Assembly: GCA_903949285.1 (NCBI GenBank)
Contig: CAJAYT010000104.1
Span: forward strand, 1 to 33,764
From: an uncultured Burkholderiales bacterium
GTDB taxonomy: Bacteria > Pseudomonadota > Gammaproteobacteria > Burkholderiales > Burkholderiaceae_C
DNA: 33,764 nucleotides
Direction: 5' to 3'
Under the pieces are notes generated by a model, which was not told where the DNA came from, searched no databases, and was given only the letters and a program-made list of their open reading frames with translations. Below, one piece after another: positions 24,269 to 31,616 of this stretch (position 1 is its first letter; each line of letters starts with the position of its first letter). Position numbers and translations under genes: made by a program.

Positions 24269-25275
24269 TTCTTACCCAAGCCAAGTAAAGAAGCACCTTG
24301 GGTGTAGAGTTGAATTCTCTCTTTCATGAAAGCATCCATTTGATCGGTACCGATATTGATGAGCTCGAAACCATTTTTAGCGGCAAGCTCGCGCATCTCA
24401 GGGTCGGTGTTGATTTGAGCCCAAAGCTGAGACAATTTCTTGATTTGATCCACAGGCGTAGATTTAGGCACACCAATGCCCCTGTATGAGCCGTCAACCC
24501 AGTTTGTAATCCCCAACTCTTTAAATGTGGGTACATCTGGCATTAAGGGATGCCGTTTATCCATTCCAACAGCTAATGCCCGCACACGGCCCTTGTTATT
24601 AATGGCAAAGGGGGTGTAAGTCATAGCCGAATCAACTTGATTGCCAAGTAAAGAGGTAGTCATGTCCCCCGTTCCTTTGAAAGGAATATAGATGGTTTTG
24701 ATCCCAAATGAAACATCTAAACGCTCATGCGCTGCGTGATTTGCGGAGTTAAGTCCGGAGCCTCCAACAGAGATATGTTCGGGATCTTTTTTAGCGGCGG
24801 CAATAAAGTCAGCAAAGGTTTTGTAAGGGCTTGCCACAGGCACCACCAAAATATCGGGCGTATAGTGAAACCAAAACACGGGTGTGATATCACCAGTTTT
24901 GTATTGAACCGTACCCTCAATCGGCTGAAAAACAATATGCGGAAGGTTAATACCCACTACATTCAAGCCGTCCCCAGGTAAGGTGTTGATCTGTGACCAC
25001 ATGAGCGCACCGCCCGCACCTGCTTTGTACTGGATGATGGTTTCAATGTTAGGGCACTTCTTTTTGATCAACATTTGTTGGTGCCGAGCAGACAGATCAG
25101 ACTCACCCCCAGGTGGAAAGGCTTGCCAGTACTGTAAATTTTTATCAGGACAAAACTGTGAGCTCTGCGTATTTTGAGCGTTGGCAAACGAACCCATTAA
25201 AAGGGCAAGCGCAAAACCGATGACTTGAAGGACTGATGAATATTTGGTGATCTGCAAGCTTGATTTGAAATTCAA
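24265..25275 (-). CDS. Bug/TctC-family solute receptor, TTG start
   Basis: This 336-residue protein has a signal peptide of about 33 residues ending in SFANA, then Bug-family motifs: WQAFPPGGESDLSARHQQ, IQYKAGAGGALMW, ISVGGSGLNSANHAAHERL and ALAVGMDKRHPLMPDVPTFKELG. Cys42 and Cys74 could form a disulphide. The start is TTG: no ATG exists before the signal-peptide core, and GGAG stands exactly 7 nt upstream of the TTG. The gene lies 34 nt after the dehydrogenase gene and is coupled by overlap to glycerate 2-kinase. The expected ligand is therefore a hydroxy-acid such as tartrate or malate (inference). No TctAB genes are nearby. Confidence 0.92.
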   Translation of the reverse strand: MNFKSSLQITKYSSVLQVIGFALALLMGSFANAQNTQSSQFCPDKNLQYWQAFPPGGESDLSARHQQMLIKKKCPNIETIIQYKAGAGGALMWSQINTLPGDGLNVVGINLPHIVFQPIEGTVQYKTGDITPVFWFHYTPDILVVPVASPYKTFADFIAAAKKDPEHISVGGSGLNSANHAAHERLDVSFGIKTIYIPFKGTGDMTTSLLGNQVDSAMTYTPFAINNKGRVRALAVGMDKRHPLMPDVPTFKELGITNWVDGSYRGIGVPKSTPVDQIKKLSQLWAQINTDPEMRELAAKNGFELINIGTDQMDAFMKERIQLYTQGASLLGLGKK

Positions 25276-25309
25276 TTTAAATCTCCAAGTGTTAGGGGCG
25301 TTTGATAAC

Positions 25310-26380
25310 TTACTTAGTCTTGATCATTTCGCACACTGCGCGAGTCACATCCTTTGTCATCGCAGTTCCGCCCAAGTCGCCCGTATGCAGCGCCTTATTG
25401 GCCGTGACTTTCTCGATCGCTTTCATCAGCACCGCGGCGGCTTTCGCCTCGCCCAAATGCTCAAGCATCATCACACAACTCCAAAAAGTTCCAATGGGAT
25501 TTGCAAGGCCCTTGCCCATGATATCAAAGGCAGAGCCGTGTATTGGCTCAAACATACTTGGATAACGTCTCTCGGGATCAATATTGCCCGTTGGCGCAAT
25601 CCCAAGACTACCCGCTAAGGCCGCCGCCAGATCCGTCAAAATATCGCCGTGCAGATTCGTTGCAACCACCGTATCAAGTGTTGCAGGACGATTGACCATC
25701 CTGGCAGTCATTGCATCGACCAACTCTTTGTCCCACTTCACATCCGGGAATTCTTTTGAGACTTGTAACGCTATTTCATCCCACATTACCATCGCGTGGC
25801 GCTGCGCGTTGGATTTGGTAACTACGGTAAGATGCTTTTTAGGTCTGGACTGAGCCAGCTTAAATGCGTAGCGAATAACTCGCTCGACGCCTACACGGGT
25901 TAGGACAGACACATCCGTTGCAATTTCAATAGGATGACCTTGGTGGACCCGCCCACCCACTCCCGCGTACTCGCCCTCTGAATTTTCTCGCACAATGACC
26001 CAGTCAAGATCCTCCACCTTGCAGCGCTTGAGGGGGGCGTCAATGCCGGGTAATATCCGAGTAGGGCGCACGTTGGCGTATTGATCAAAGCCTTGACAAA
26101 TCTTCAGCCTTAAGCCCCAAAGGGTAATGTGATCCGGAATGTGTGGATCTCCTGCGGAACCAAAAAGTATGGCATCTTTATCCCGCAGATGGCTTAGCCC
26201 GTCTGCGGGCATCATCTCGCCGTGTTTTCTGTACCAATCTCCGCCCCACATGAAAGTTTCAAAATCAAACTTAAAACTGCCCTGCACTTCAGCAAGCACT
26301 CTTAAGACCTCCTCCCCCGCTGGGACGACCTCCTGGCCAATTCCGTCTCCAGGAATACAGGCGATTTTGTAGACTTTCAT
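25310..26380 (-). CDS. Tartrate / D-malate dehydrogenase (TtuC/DmlA-like)
   Basis: This 356-residue protein is a beta-decarboxylating NAD-dependent dehydrogenase of the isocitrate/isopropylmalate family, tartrate dehydrogenase branch. It has IACIPGDGIGQEVVPAG at the N-terminus, LRLKICQGFDQYANVRP, VIVRENSEGEYAGVGG and the metal-binding NLHGDILTDLAAALAGSLG. This branch acts on tartrate, D-malate or related acids and can yield D-glycerate, which the glycerate kinase downstream could use. The ATG at 26380 has AAAGG at proper spacing; an upstream TTG (26407) would add nine unlikely residues. It is the first gene of a three-gene unit and is divergent from 8-oxoguanine deaminase. The promoter region holds an ATTGTGCACAAT palindrome. 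Confidence 0.88.
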   Translation of the reverse strand: MKVYKIACIPGDGIGQEVVPAGEEVLRVLAEVQGSFKFDFETFMWGGDWYRKHGEMMPADGLSHLRDKDAILFGSAGDPHIPDHITLWGLRLKICQGFDQYANVRPTRILPGIDAPLKRCKVEDLDWVIVRENSEGEYAGVGGRVHQGHPIEIATDVSVLTRVGVERVIRYAFKLAQSRPKKHLTVVTKSNAQRHAMVMWDEIALQVSKEFPDVKWDKELVDAMTARMVNRPATLDTVVATNLHGDILTDLAAALAGSLGIAPTGNIDPERRYPSMFEPIHGSAFDIMGKGLANPIGTFWSCVMMLEHLGEAKAAAVLMKAIEKVTANKALHTGDLGGTAMTKDVTRAVCEMIKTK

Positions 26381-26415
26381 GTAATACCTTTCTTTTCTAA
26401 GATGCAAACCTAAGC

Positions 26416-26427
26416 ATTGTGCACAAT
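26416..26427. promoter_or_regulatory. Palindromic operator candidate between dehydrogenase and 8-oxoguanine deaminase genes
   Basis: ATTGTGCACAAT is a perfect 12-bp palindrome, 35 nt upstream of the dehydrogenase ATG in a divergent promoter region. It shares TTGT-N2-ACAA with the 16-bp palindrome at 30628-30643. That form resembles sites of GntR/FadR-type regulators. On the other side, TATACT at 26520-26525 is a possible -10 for the deaminase gene, without a good -35. Confidence 0.5.
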
Positions 26428-26553
26428 TTTCCCTGACTCCAGATGCGTCTTAGAAAACAAAAAATCAAAATATCTTCAGTTTCTAGGTGGAAGTGCTAAC
26501 TATTAAAGTGAGCATTTAATATACTGTGGTTGTGTTTTTAAAAGTTTACTCAA

Positions 26554-27954
26554 ATGACCTCCCTTCTCATTCACCGAGCCAATTGCATCTCCACTCAAAA
26601 CGACTCTGATACGGAGCTTAGAGGAGCTTCTATATTGATTGAAGGAGGCGTCATTAAACAGATCTTCAATTCCTCAGAGGACGTTCAACATTTGCTGCAA
26701 AGTGTTGATGAGGTTATTGATGCATCCAAGCATGTGGTGATCCCCGGGATGGTCAATACTCACCACCATATGGTGCAGTCCTTAACCCGCGCAGTACCCA
26801 GCGTTCAAAGCTCAGAACTATTTTCATGGCTAAAAGGGCTATATCCAATTTGGGCCGGCCTGACCCCTGAGATGGTTCGTATCTCTAATCAAGTTGCAAT
26901 GATTGAACTGTTGATGTCAGGGTGTACGACCACAAGTGATCACCTGTACATCTACCCAAACGGTGTTCGCTTGGAAGACAGTATCGAAGCGGCCAAGCTC
27001 ACTGGCATCCGCTTTACTGCCACCAGGGGGAGCATGAGCGTAGGACAAAGCAAGGGAGGGTTACCGCCAGACCGTGTGGTCGAAGATGAGGGATTTATCC
27101 TAAAAGAAACCCAGCGTCTCATTGAGACTTGGCATAACGCGGGTCACGGCTCCATGCTGCAAATCGCGGTGGCCCCTTGTTCGCCGTTTACGGTCAGCAG
27201 GGACTTAATGCGTGAGTCTGCTGCGCTGGCGAGAAACTACGGCGTTAGGATGCATACGCATCTCGCAGAAAATGATCACGACGTTTTGTATACAAAAGAG
27301 CATTTCAACTGCACGCCTGCCCAGTACGCAGAGGGACTGGGCTGGGTGGGTGAGGATGTATGGCACGCGCACTGCGTCAAATTGGACGCCGAGGGGACTT
27401 ATCTTTTCGCAAAAAGTCGTACTGGAATTGCTCACTGTCCTTGTAGCAATATGCGTTTGTCTAGCGGCATTTTGCCCCTTCGTAAACTCCTGGACGCGGG
27501 CGTCCCTGTTGGCCTAGGGGTGGACGGAAGTGCCAGCAACGATGCAGCTCACTTACTCAACGAAGCAAGACAAGCCATGCTTTTGGCGCGCGTATCCAAA
27601 GCGCTTGAACCCATGGGATGTGACTCAGGTCCCGCTGAGATGACCCCGCGAGACGCGCTCAAAATTGCGACAACCGGCGGGGCTCAGGTATTAGGGAGAA
27701 GTGATATAGGACGCATTGAGGTGGGTTACTGCGCTGATATTGCTATGTTCAGAACCGACTCTCTCTCCATGGCCGGAGCTGCGGTGCATGACCCCATTGG
27801 AGCATTGCTGCTTTGCTCGAGCTCACCCGCGGATTACACAGTTGTGAACGGCAAAGTACTGGTTCGAGAGGGACGATTTGTCCCCTACGATATTGAGCCG
27901 CTTATAGAAAAACACAATTTTCTCGCTGGCCTACTCGCACAAGCTGCGCATTGA
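26554..27954 (+). CDS. 8-oxoguanine deaminase (amidohydrolase superfamily)
   Basis: This 466-residue protein matches the amidohydrolase branch typified by the Pseudomonas 8-oxoguanine deaminase, which converts 8-oxoguanine to urate. Metal and catalytic residues are visible: H70-x-H72 (MVNTHHHMVQSLTRAVP), H236 and E239 (MHTHLAEN), H271/H273 (WHAHCVKL) and D324 (GLGVDGSASND). The stretch SSELFSWLKGLYPIWAGL is characteristic of this branch. Its product is the substrate of PuuD, encoded convergently 73 nt downstream. There is no clear ribosome-binding site, but the N-terminus LLIHRANCIST fits the usual start. Other s-triazine-type or guanine deaminase activity cannot be excluded. Confidence 0.88.
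   Translation: MTSLLIHRANCISTQNDSDTELRGASILIEGGVIKQIFNSSEDVQHLLQSVDEVIDASKHVVIPGMVNTHHHMVQSLTRAVPSVQSSELFSWLKGLYPIWAGLTPEMVRISNQVAMIELLMSGCTTTSDHLYIYPNGVRLEDSIEAAKLTGIRFTATRGSMSVGQSKGGLPPDRVVEDEGFILKETQRLIETWHNAGHGSMLQIAVAPCSPFTVSRDLMRESAALARNYGVRMHTHLAENDHDVLYTKEHFNCTPAQYAEGLGWVGEDVWHAHCVKLDAEGTYLFAKSRTGIAHCPCSNMRLSSGILPLRKLLDAGVPVGLGVDGSASNDAAHLLNEARQAMLLARVSKALEPMGCDSGPAEMTPRDALKIATTGGAQVLGRSDIGRIEVGYCADIAMFRTDSLSMAGAAVHDPIGALLLCSSSPADYTVVNGKVLVREGRFVPYDIEPLIEKHNFLAGLLAQAAH
27284..27297. promoter_or_regulatory. TTTTGTATACAAAA palindrome inside the 8-oxoguanine deaminase gene
   Basis: This is a perfect 14-bp palindrome in coding sequence (codons for VLYTK), with the same TTGTATACAA core as the site at 30628. 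It could be an internal operator or a chance match. Confidence 0.25.
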
Positions 27955-28027
27955 GATTATTGACAAGTTTAGGGATTCAGAACTCTGAGCTCACTGCTCA
28001 TTGCTCAGTGCTTGGTCAGAGCCCCCC

Positions 28028-29272
28028 TTACTTGGCACCCACATCTGCGCCGGAATTAAACCAGCGCCCCAGCATGGCTCGCTCTGAATCGGTGATACCG
28101 GTTGCGTTGTTCATCGGCATTTGCTTTAAAAGTACAGCTTGTTGGTAAATATTTTGAGCGTTTTTTGCAACCAACTCAGGCGAATCAAGTCTTACATTTT
28201 TCATCTGCAACTGCGCCCCATGGCACTGATAGCACCGCTGCGAGAGCAGGGGTTGAATCTCAGCGTAAGTCACAGGTTGGGACGCACTGAGCGATTGCGG
28301 GGCAGTCAAGGACTGAGCAGAGGGCTCATTTAAATCTGGTCTCATGAGGAAGACTAAGATCAATATTCCAACAATTCCCAAAACCGCATAGGGCCATGGG
28401 TGCTTGGCTCTTTGGTTAACGAAAGCGTGCTTTTGAACAAAATATTGTCTGATCAATGCGCCGCAAAGCATCATCACAAAGAGCACCCCTGCCGGATGCG
28501 CATTGGAGTACACAAAGTGGTAATGATTTGAGAGCATTGCAAACAGCACAGGCAGTGTGAAATAAGTGTTGTGCACACTTCTTTGTTTACCGCGCTTGCC
28601 GTAGATGGCCAAGTCACTGGGGTTGTAAGGCTCCCCCGAGGTCATTACTTTGACAACAGTTTTTTGACCAGGGATGATCCAAAAAAACACATTAGCACTC
28701 ATGGCTGTAGCGATGGAGGCGCCGACAATTAAAAAGGCTGCCCGCCCCGCAAAGAGATGCGTGGACAAGACACAAAAGGCACCCACAACTAACAGCATTA
28801 CCGCGCCTATATAAAGCTCGGAGCGCTCTTTAAAACCAAACCACTTGCACACCGAATCGTAAATCAACCAAAAGCTCGCCAAAAAAGCAATGGCTGCACA
28901 ACCTGCTTGAAGGGGTGACCAGTCCATCAATGATTTGTCCACTAAAAAACTGCTTGCGTTCCAAAGGTATAAAACCGTAAAGAGCGCAAATCCACTGAGC
29001 CAAGTTGTATAAGCCTCCCAGTAAAACCAGTGCAAATCAGAATCTATAGCTTTGGGTGCGACCATGTATTTTTGCGGGTTATAAAAACCCCCACCATGCA
29101 CTGCCCACAAAGCGCCGTCAACACCCTTTTCCTTCAAATCAGGGGCTGTCGGTTTGAGTAAGTTGTTGTCAAGAAATACGAAGTAAAAGGAAGAACCAAT
29201 CCACGCAATGACCGTGATGACGTGCAACCAGCGCAGTAATAGGTTAGCCCAATCTAATAGATATGCTTCCAT
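28028..29272 (-). CDS. puuD: Membrane urate oxidase PuuD with C-terminal cytochrome c
   Basis: This 414-residue protein should oxidise urate to 5-hydroxyisourate at the inner membrane. The N-terminal urate-oxidase domain (1-~310) has about eight membrane segments, beginning LLDWANLLLRWLHVITVIAWIGSSFYFVFLD, with conserved FYNPQKYMVAP and HWFYWEAYTTW. A Ser/Gln/Pro-rich linker (315-335) leads to a cytochrome c domain with the haem-binding CYQCH (C347, C350, H351) and a likely distal Met in LLKQMPMNN. Electrons probably pass to the respiratory chain rather than producing peroxide. The ATG fixes the family N-terminus. An AGGAG lies 31 nt upstream with a hairpin in between. It is convergent with the deaminase gene. 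Confidence 0.93.
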   Translation of the reverse strand: MEAYLLDWANLLLRWLHVITVIAWIGSSFYFVFLDNNLLKPTAPDLKEKGVDGALWAVHGGGFYNPQKYMVAPKAIDSDLHWFYWEAYTTWLSGFALFTVLYLWNASSFLVDKSLMDWSPLQAGCAAIAFLASFWLIYDSVCKWFGFKERSELYIGAVMLLVVGAFCVLSTHLFAGRAAFLIVGASIATAMSANVFFWIIPGQKTVVKVMTSGEPYNPSDLAIYGKRGKQRSVHNTYFTLPVLFAMLSNHYHFVYSNAHPAGVLFVMMLCGALIRQYFVQKHAFVNQRAKHPWPYAVLGIVGILILVFLMRPDLNEPSAQSLTAPQSLSASQPVTYAEIQPLLSQRCYQCHGAQLQMKNVRLDSPELVAKNAQNIYQQAVLLKQMPMNNATGITDSERAMLGRWFNSGADVGAK

Positions 29273-29283
29273 ATTTTGATTTC

Positions 29284-29308
29284 AAATCACCAAAAAGTGA
29301 TTTCTCCT
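29284..29308 (-). promoter_or_regulatory. Hairpin between Shine-Dalgarno and start codon of puuD
   Basis: On the minus strand AGGAG (29308-29304) is followed at once by AAATCAC, loop TTTTTG and GTGATTT, a perfect 7-bp stem (arms 29297-29303 and 29284-29290). Eleven nt then lead to the ATG. The linear spacing is 31 nt, too long for normal initiation; folding the hairpin shortens it to about 11 nt. This may make puuD translation depend on RNA folding. Confidence 0.5.
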
Positions 29309-29330
29309 GTTGACCCCTCTGGGCCCTGGA

Positions 29331-29389
29331 TCCCCTCACCACTGCGGAGGCTGTGAAGGGAAATGTGCCGCGCTGCTCGCTGTTGCGGC
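29331..29389 (-). ncRNA. GC-rich structured segment of the puuD leader
   Basis: Two stem-loops are visible. On the minus strand TCCCTTCAC pairs with GTGAGGGGA (29353-29361 with 29331-29339; nine pairs including a G-U). GCCGC pairs with GCGGC (29385-29389 with 29367-29371). Both loops are 13 nt. If transcription of puuD begins upstream of 29390 this would be part of its 5' untranslated region, as in a riboswitch or other cis-acting RNA. I do not recognise a known class. Confidence 0.3.
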
Positions 29390-29654
29390 CCCGCTACGAC
29401 AATTTACGTTTAGTGTACCCAAAATAATGCAATCCTAAGTCCATTAAAAAGGATCAATACGGATCACAAAGTACTACCCCACTATAAACCCTAGGGAAGA
29501 CCTTACTTATAAAGCCCCCCTTATTCGATCAGTATTGAGTTGCGAAAGCGATGATTCTTGAAGTCACTAAGCGTTTTTTGTAAAAAACATCTTAATTCAA
29601 GTCAATCGTTTACGAGCCGATCCATAAATTAAGGTCACTCAAATCGAACTTGCC

Positions 29655-30182
29655 ATGTACACACTTAAGCGCGCTCCAATCATTAAAGTCTTCGCTGCTC
29701 TGGGGCTATGCTTTGGAGGGGCTGTGTACTCACCTGCGAGTATTGCCATAGATGGGGACTTAACAGTCGCCAGTATTGAGAGCGCACGTTCATTCAATAA
29801 TTTGCAGGCCACCTTGAACCCGGAGCAGGCCACTTATTTGGGCCAAAGTCCCATCAGTTCAGATCAGTACCGCGTTAGAGCAGCCCAGCACATCTACAAA
29901 TTAAACAGGGCTAAAGTTTATGCCGGGCGTATGCCCCCTTTGCTCAAAGCAATCGGGGTTGTGGAAATTCAATTAACGCCAAATGGGGACATTAAGAATC
30001 TTAAATGGAACCGCCCTCCGTCCCATGTCCCAGAGGTGATGCAGGAGATTGAGCGTACGCTTCGCTCTGCAGCCCCCTACCCCATGTCCCCAAAGGGCGA
30101 AGCTGTTGTGTTTACTGAAACTTGGCTCTGGCACAAGAGTGATAGATTTCAGCTACTCAGCCTGACCGAAGGGCAAGACTAG
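29655..30182 (+). CDS. Periplasmic protein with TonB C-terminal-like domain
   Basis: This 175-residue protein has a signal peptide (KVFAALGLCFGGAVYSPASIA, to about residue 31). Its second half resembles the TonB C-terminal fold: IYKLNRAKVYAGRMPP, then GVVEIQLTPNGDIKNLKWNRPPSHVPEVMQEIERTLRSAAPYP (about 98-143). Proteins of this type without a membrane anchor or Pro-rich linker are common in Burkholderiales and of uncertain role; true TonB function is unlikely. It is the only gene of this part of the purine block without an obvious enzymatic role, convergent with uraH and divergent from puuD. There is no clear ribosome-binding site. Confidence 0.75.
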   Translation: MYTLKRAPIIKVFAALGLCFGGAVYSPASIAIDGDLTVASIESARSFNNLQATLNPEQATYLGQSPISSDQYRVRAAQHIYKLNRAKVYAGRMPPLLKAIGVVEIQLTPNGDIKNLKWNRPPSHVPEVMQEIERTLRSAAPYPMSPKGEAVVFTETWLWHKSDRFQLLSLTEGQD

Positions 30183-30221
30183 AAATCAGGCCTTTATTCT
30201 TGGACTGGGAGCCGTAAACAG

Positions 30222-30581
30222 TTAGGAACCTCTGTATGTAGAGTAACTCCAGGGGCTTACCAATAAAGGGACATGATAGTGCTCACCCGGTTGTGCTACA
30301 CCAAAGTCCAAATTCACTACGTCCAGAAAAGTTGGTTCTTTTAATTCGACTCCGAGTTGCTTGAAATAATTCTTAACATTGAATTGCAACCTGTAGCGAC
30401 CAGCTCTTAATTTATCGTGCTCTACCAATAGCCCCTCAGGGTTTCGCCCATCTGCATTGAGGATGAAATTCTTGGTCAACTTGTATTCAGCTGTTTGTTC
30501 GTCCTGGCTGTATAAAGTCACTTGCATACCCTTGGCCGGACAACCGTGCATGGTGTCTAATACATGTGTGCTTAAGCCCAT
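30222..30581 (-). CDS. uraH: 5-hydroxyisourate hydrolase (transthyretin-like protein)
   Basis: This 119-residue protein is the HIU hydrolase, converting 5-hydroxyisourate (the PuuD product) to OHCU. The family signatures are complete: LSTHVLDTMHG at the start with H6, DGR with R46, EHYHVPLLVSPWSYSTYRGS at the end with H101/H103 and the obligatory C-terminal YRGS. It lacks the periplasmic signal peptide that some homologues carry, so it acts in the cytoplasm. It is divergent from puuE; the 83 nt between their start codons contain a 16-bp palindrome. Confidence 0.95.
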   Translation of the reverse strand: MGLSTHVLDTMHGCPAKGMQVTLYSQDEQTAEYKLTKNFILNADGRNPEGLLVEHDKLRAGRYRLQFNVKNYFKQLGVELKEPTFLDVVNLDFGVAQPGEHYHVPLLVSPWSYSTYRGS

Positions 30582-30627
30582 TGAATTTAAACCTTGAAAA
30601 ATAGCGTTAACAGCGGATATACCGTTG

Positions 30628-30643
30628 AAATTGTATACAATTT
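30628..30643. promoter_or_regulatory. 16-bp palindromic operator candidate between uraH and puuE
   Basis: AAATTGTATACAATTT is a perfect palindrome in the 83-nt divergent promoter region, 21 nt before the puuE ATG and 46 nt before the uraH ATG, so one bound regulator could control both. It overlaps TACAAT, a possible -10. The form is close to known sites of GntR/FadR-subfamily regulators such as UxuR/ExuR (AAATTGGTATACCAATTT). No such gene is present in the window. Confidence 0.65.
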
Positions 30644-30664
30644 TCTAACAAAATTCGAATTGAA

Positions 30665-31600
30665 ATGAACTACGACACCACACTACCCTACCCCCGCGAT
30701 CTCAAGGGCTACGGGCCTAATCCACCAGACCCCAAGTGGCCCGGCAGAGCCCGCTTAGCGGTGCAATTTGTTCTTAATTTTGAAGAGGGCGGGGAAAACA
30801 GTGTTCTTCACGGCGACCGGGCCAGCGAACAGTTCTTGTCCGAGATGTTCAATCCCCCCGCGTTTGAGGACAGGCACCTCAGCATGGAGGGCATTTACGA
30901 GTACGGCTCAAGGGTTGGGGTCTGGAGAATCCTGAGGGAGTTTGAGCGCAGAAATCTTCCACTCACGGTCTTTGGAGTCAGCTCAGCCCTTGAGCGTTGC
31001 CCTGAGGTGACTCAGGCCTTTGCAGAACTCGGCCATGAGATCGCTTGCCATAGTTGGAAGTGGGTCCACTACCAAGACATGCCCGAGGAGCAAGAGCGCG
31101 ATCACATTGCTAAGGGTGTTGAGATCATTAAGAAGTTAACCGGGCATGCGCCCTTGGGTTGGTACACGGGAAGGGACAGTCCAAGAACGCGTCGTTTGAT
31201 TTTGGATCACGGTGGCTTCGAGTACGACAGTGACTACTACGGGGACGATCTGCCCTTTTGGATGAAGGTCCGCAAAAGCTCTGGCGAAGTAACCCCTCAC
31301 TTAATAGTTCCTTACACTCTGGATGTGAACGATATGAGGTTTGCGCTGCCACAAGGATTCTCGCAAGCAGAAGATTTCTACACTTATCTAAAGGACACAT
31401 TTGATGTTCTTTACGCAGAGGGAGCGGAGTCTCCAAAAATGATGAGTATCGGGATGCACTGCAGGCTCTTAGGTCGCCCCGGGCGCATCATTGCTCTTCA
31501 ACGCTTTTTGGACTACATTGCCAATAAAGAAAGGGTGTGGGTTTGCAGAAGAATTGATATTGCCAATCACTGGAAACAAACGCATCCCTTCATCGATTGA
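30665..31600 (+). CDS. puuE: Allantoinase PuuE (polysaccharide-deacetylase family)
   Basis: This 311-residue protein is the cofactor-independent allantoinase of the polysaccharide-deacetylase superfamily, hydrolysing allantoin to allantoate. It is not related to the amidohydrolase AllB. Diagnostic segments are YPRDLKGYGPNPPDPKWPGRARLAVQFVLNFEEGGENSVLHGD at the N-terminus, GHEIACHSWKWVHYQ in the middle and SIGMHCRLLGRPGRI near the end. The canonical DD metal pair of deacetylases is replaced by FEEGGE, as in the family. It begins 21 nt downstream of the palindrome. The UraD-AllC fusion gene follows after 16 nt, so they form one operon. Confidence 0.95.
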   Translation: MNYDTTLPYPRDLKGYGPNPPDPKWPGRARLAVQFVLNFEEGGENSVLHGDRASEQFLSEMFNPPAFEDRHLSMEGIYEYGSRVGVWRILREFERRNLPLTVFGVSSALERCPEVTQAFAELGHEIACHSWKWVHYQDMPEEQERDHIAKGVEIIKKLTGHAPLGWYTGRDSPRTRRLILDHGGFEYDSDYYGDDLPFWMKVRKSSGEVTPHLIVPYTLDVNDMRFALPQGFSQAEDFYTYLKDTFDVLYAEGAESPKMMSIGMHCRLLGRPGRIIALQRFLDYIANKERVWVCRRIDIANHWKQTHPFID

Positions 31601-31616
31601 TACAGATTGATACAAA

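Larger units (their letters stand above)
29273..29654. other. 382-nt divergent intergenic region, puuD leader
   Basis: The spacer lies between puuD (minus) and the TonB-C-like gene (plus). Next to puuD is a hairpin by the ribosome-binding site (29284-29308). Then comes a GC-rich block with two stem-loops (29331-29389) that contrasts sharply with the AT-rich sequence on both sides. Nearer the plus-strand gene is an inverted repeat GTTTTTT/AAAAAAC with a 2-nt centre (29573-29588). No open reading frame of interest is seen. Confidence 0.5.

Noticed and set aside
26381..26407. TTG start nine codons before the dehydrogenase ATG
   Set aside because: AAAGG is correctly spaced for the ATG at 26380, where family similarity also begins.
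27984..28020. Terminator between the 8-oxoguanine deaminase gene and puuD
   Set aside because: TCTGA/TCAGA and CACTG/CAGTG arms are short and interrupted, with no T-run.
29310..29395. A known xanthine, cobalamin or TPP riboswitch, or SRP RNA, in the puuD leader
   Set aside because: No conserved core of these RNAs that I can recall is present; only unassigned stem-loops are seen.
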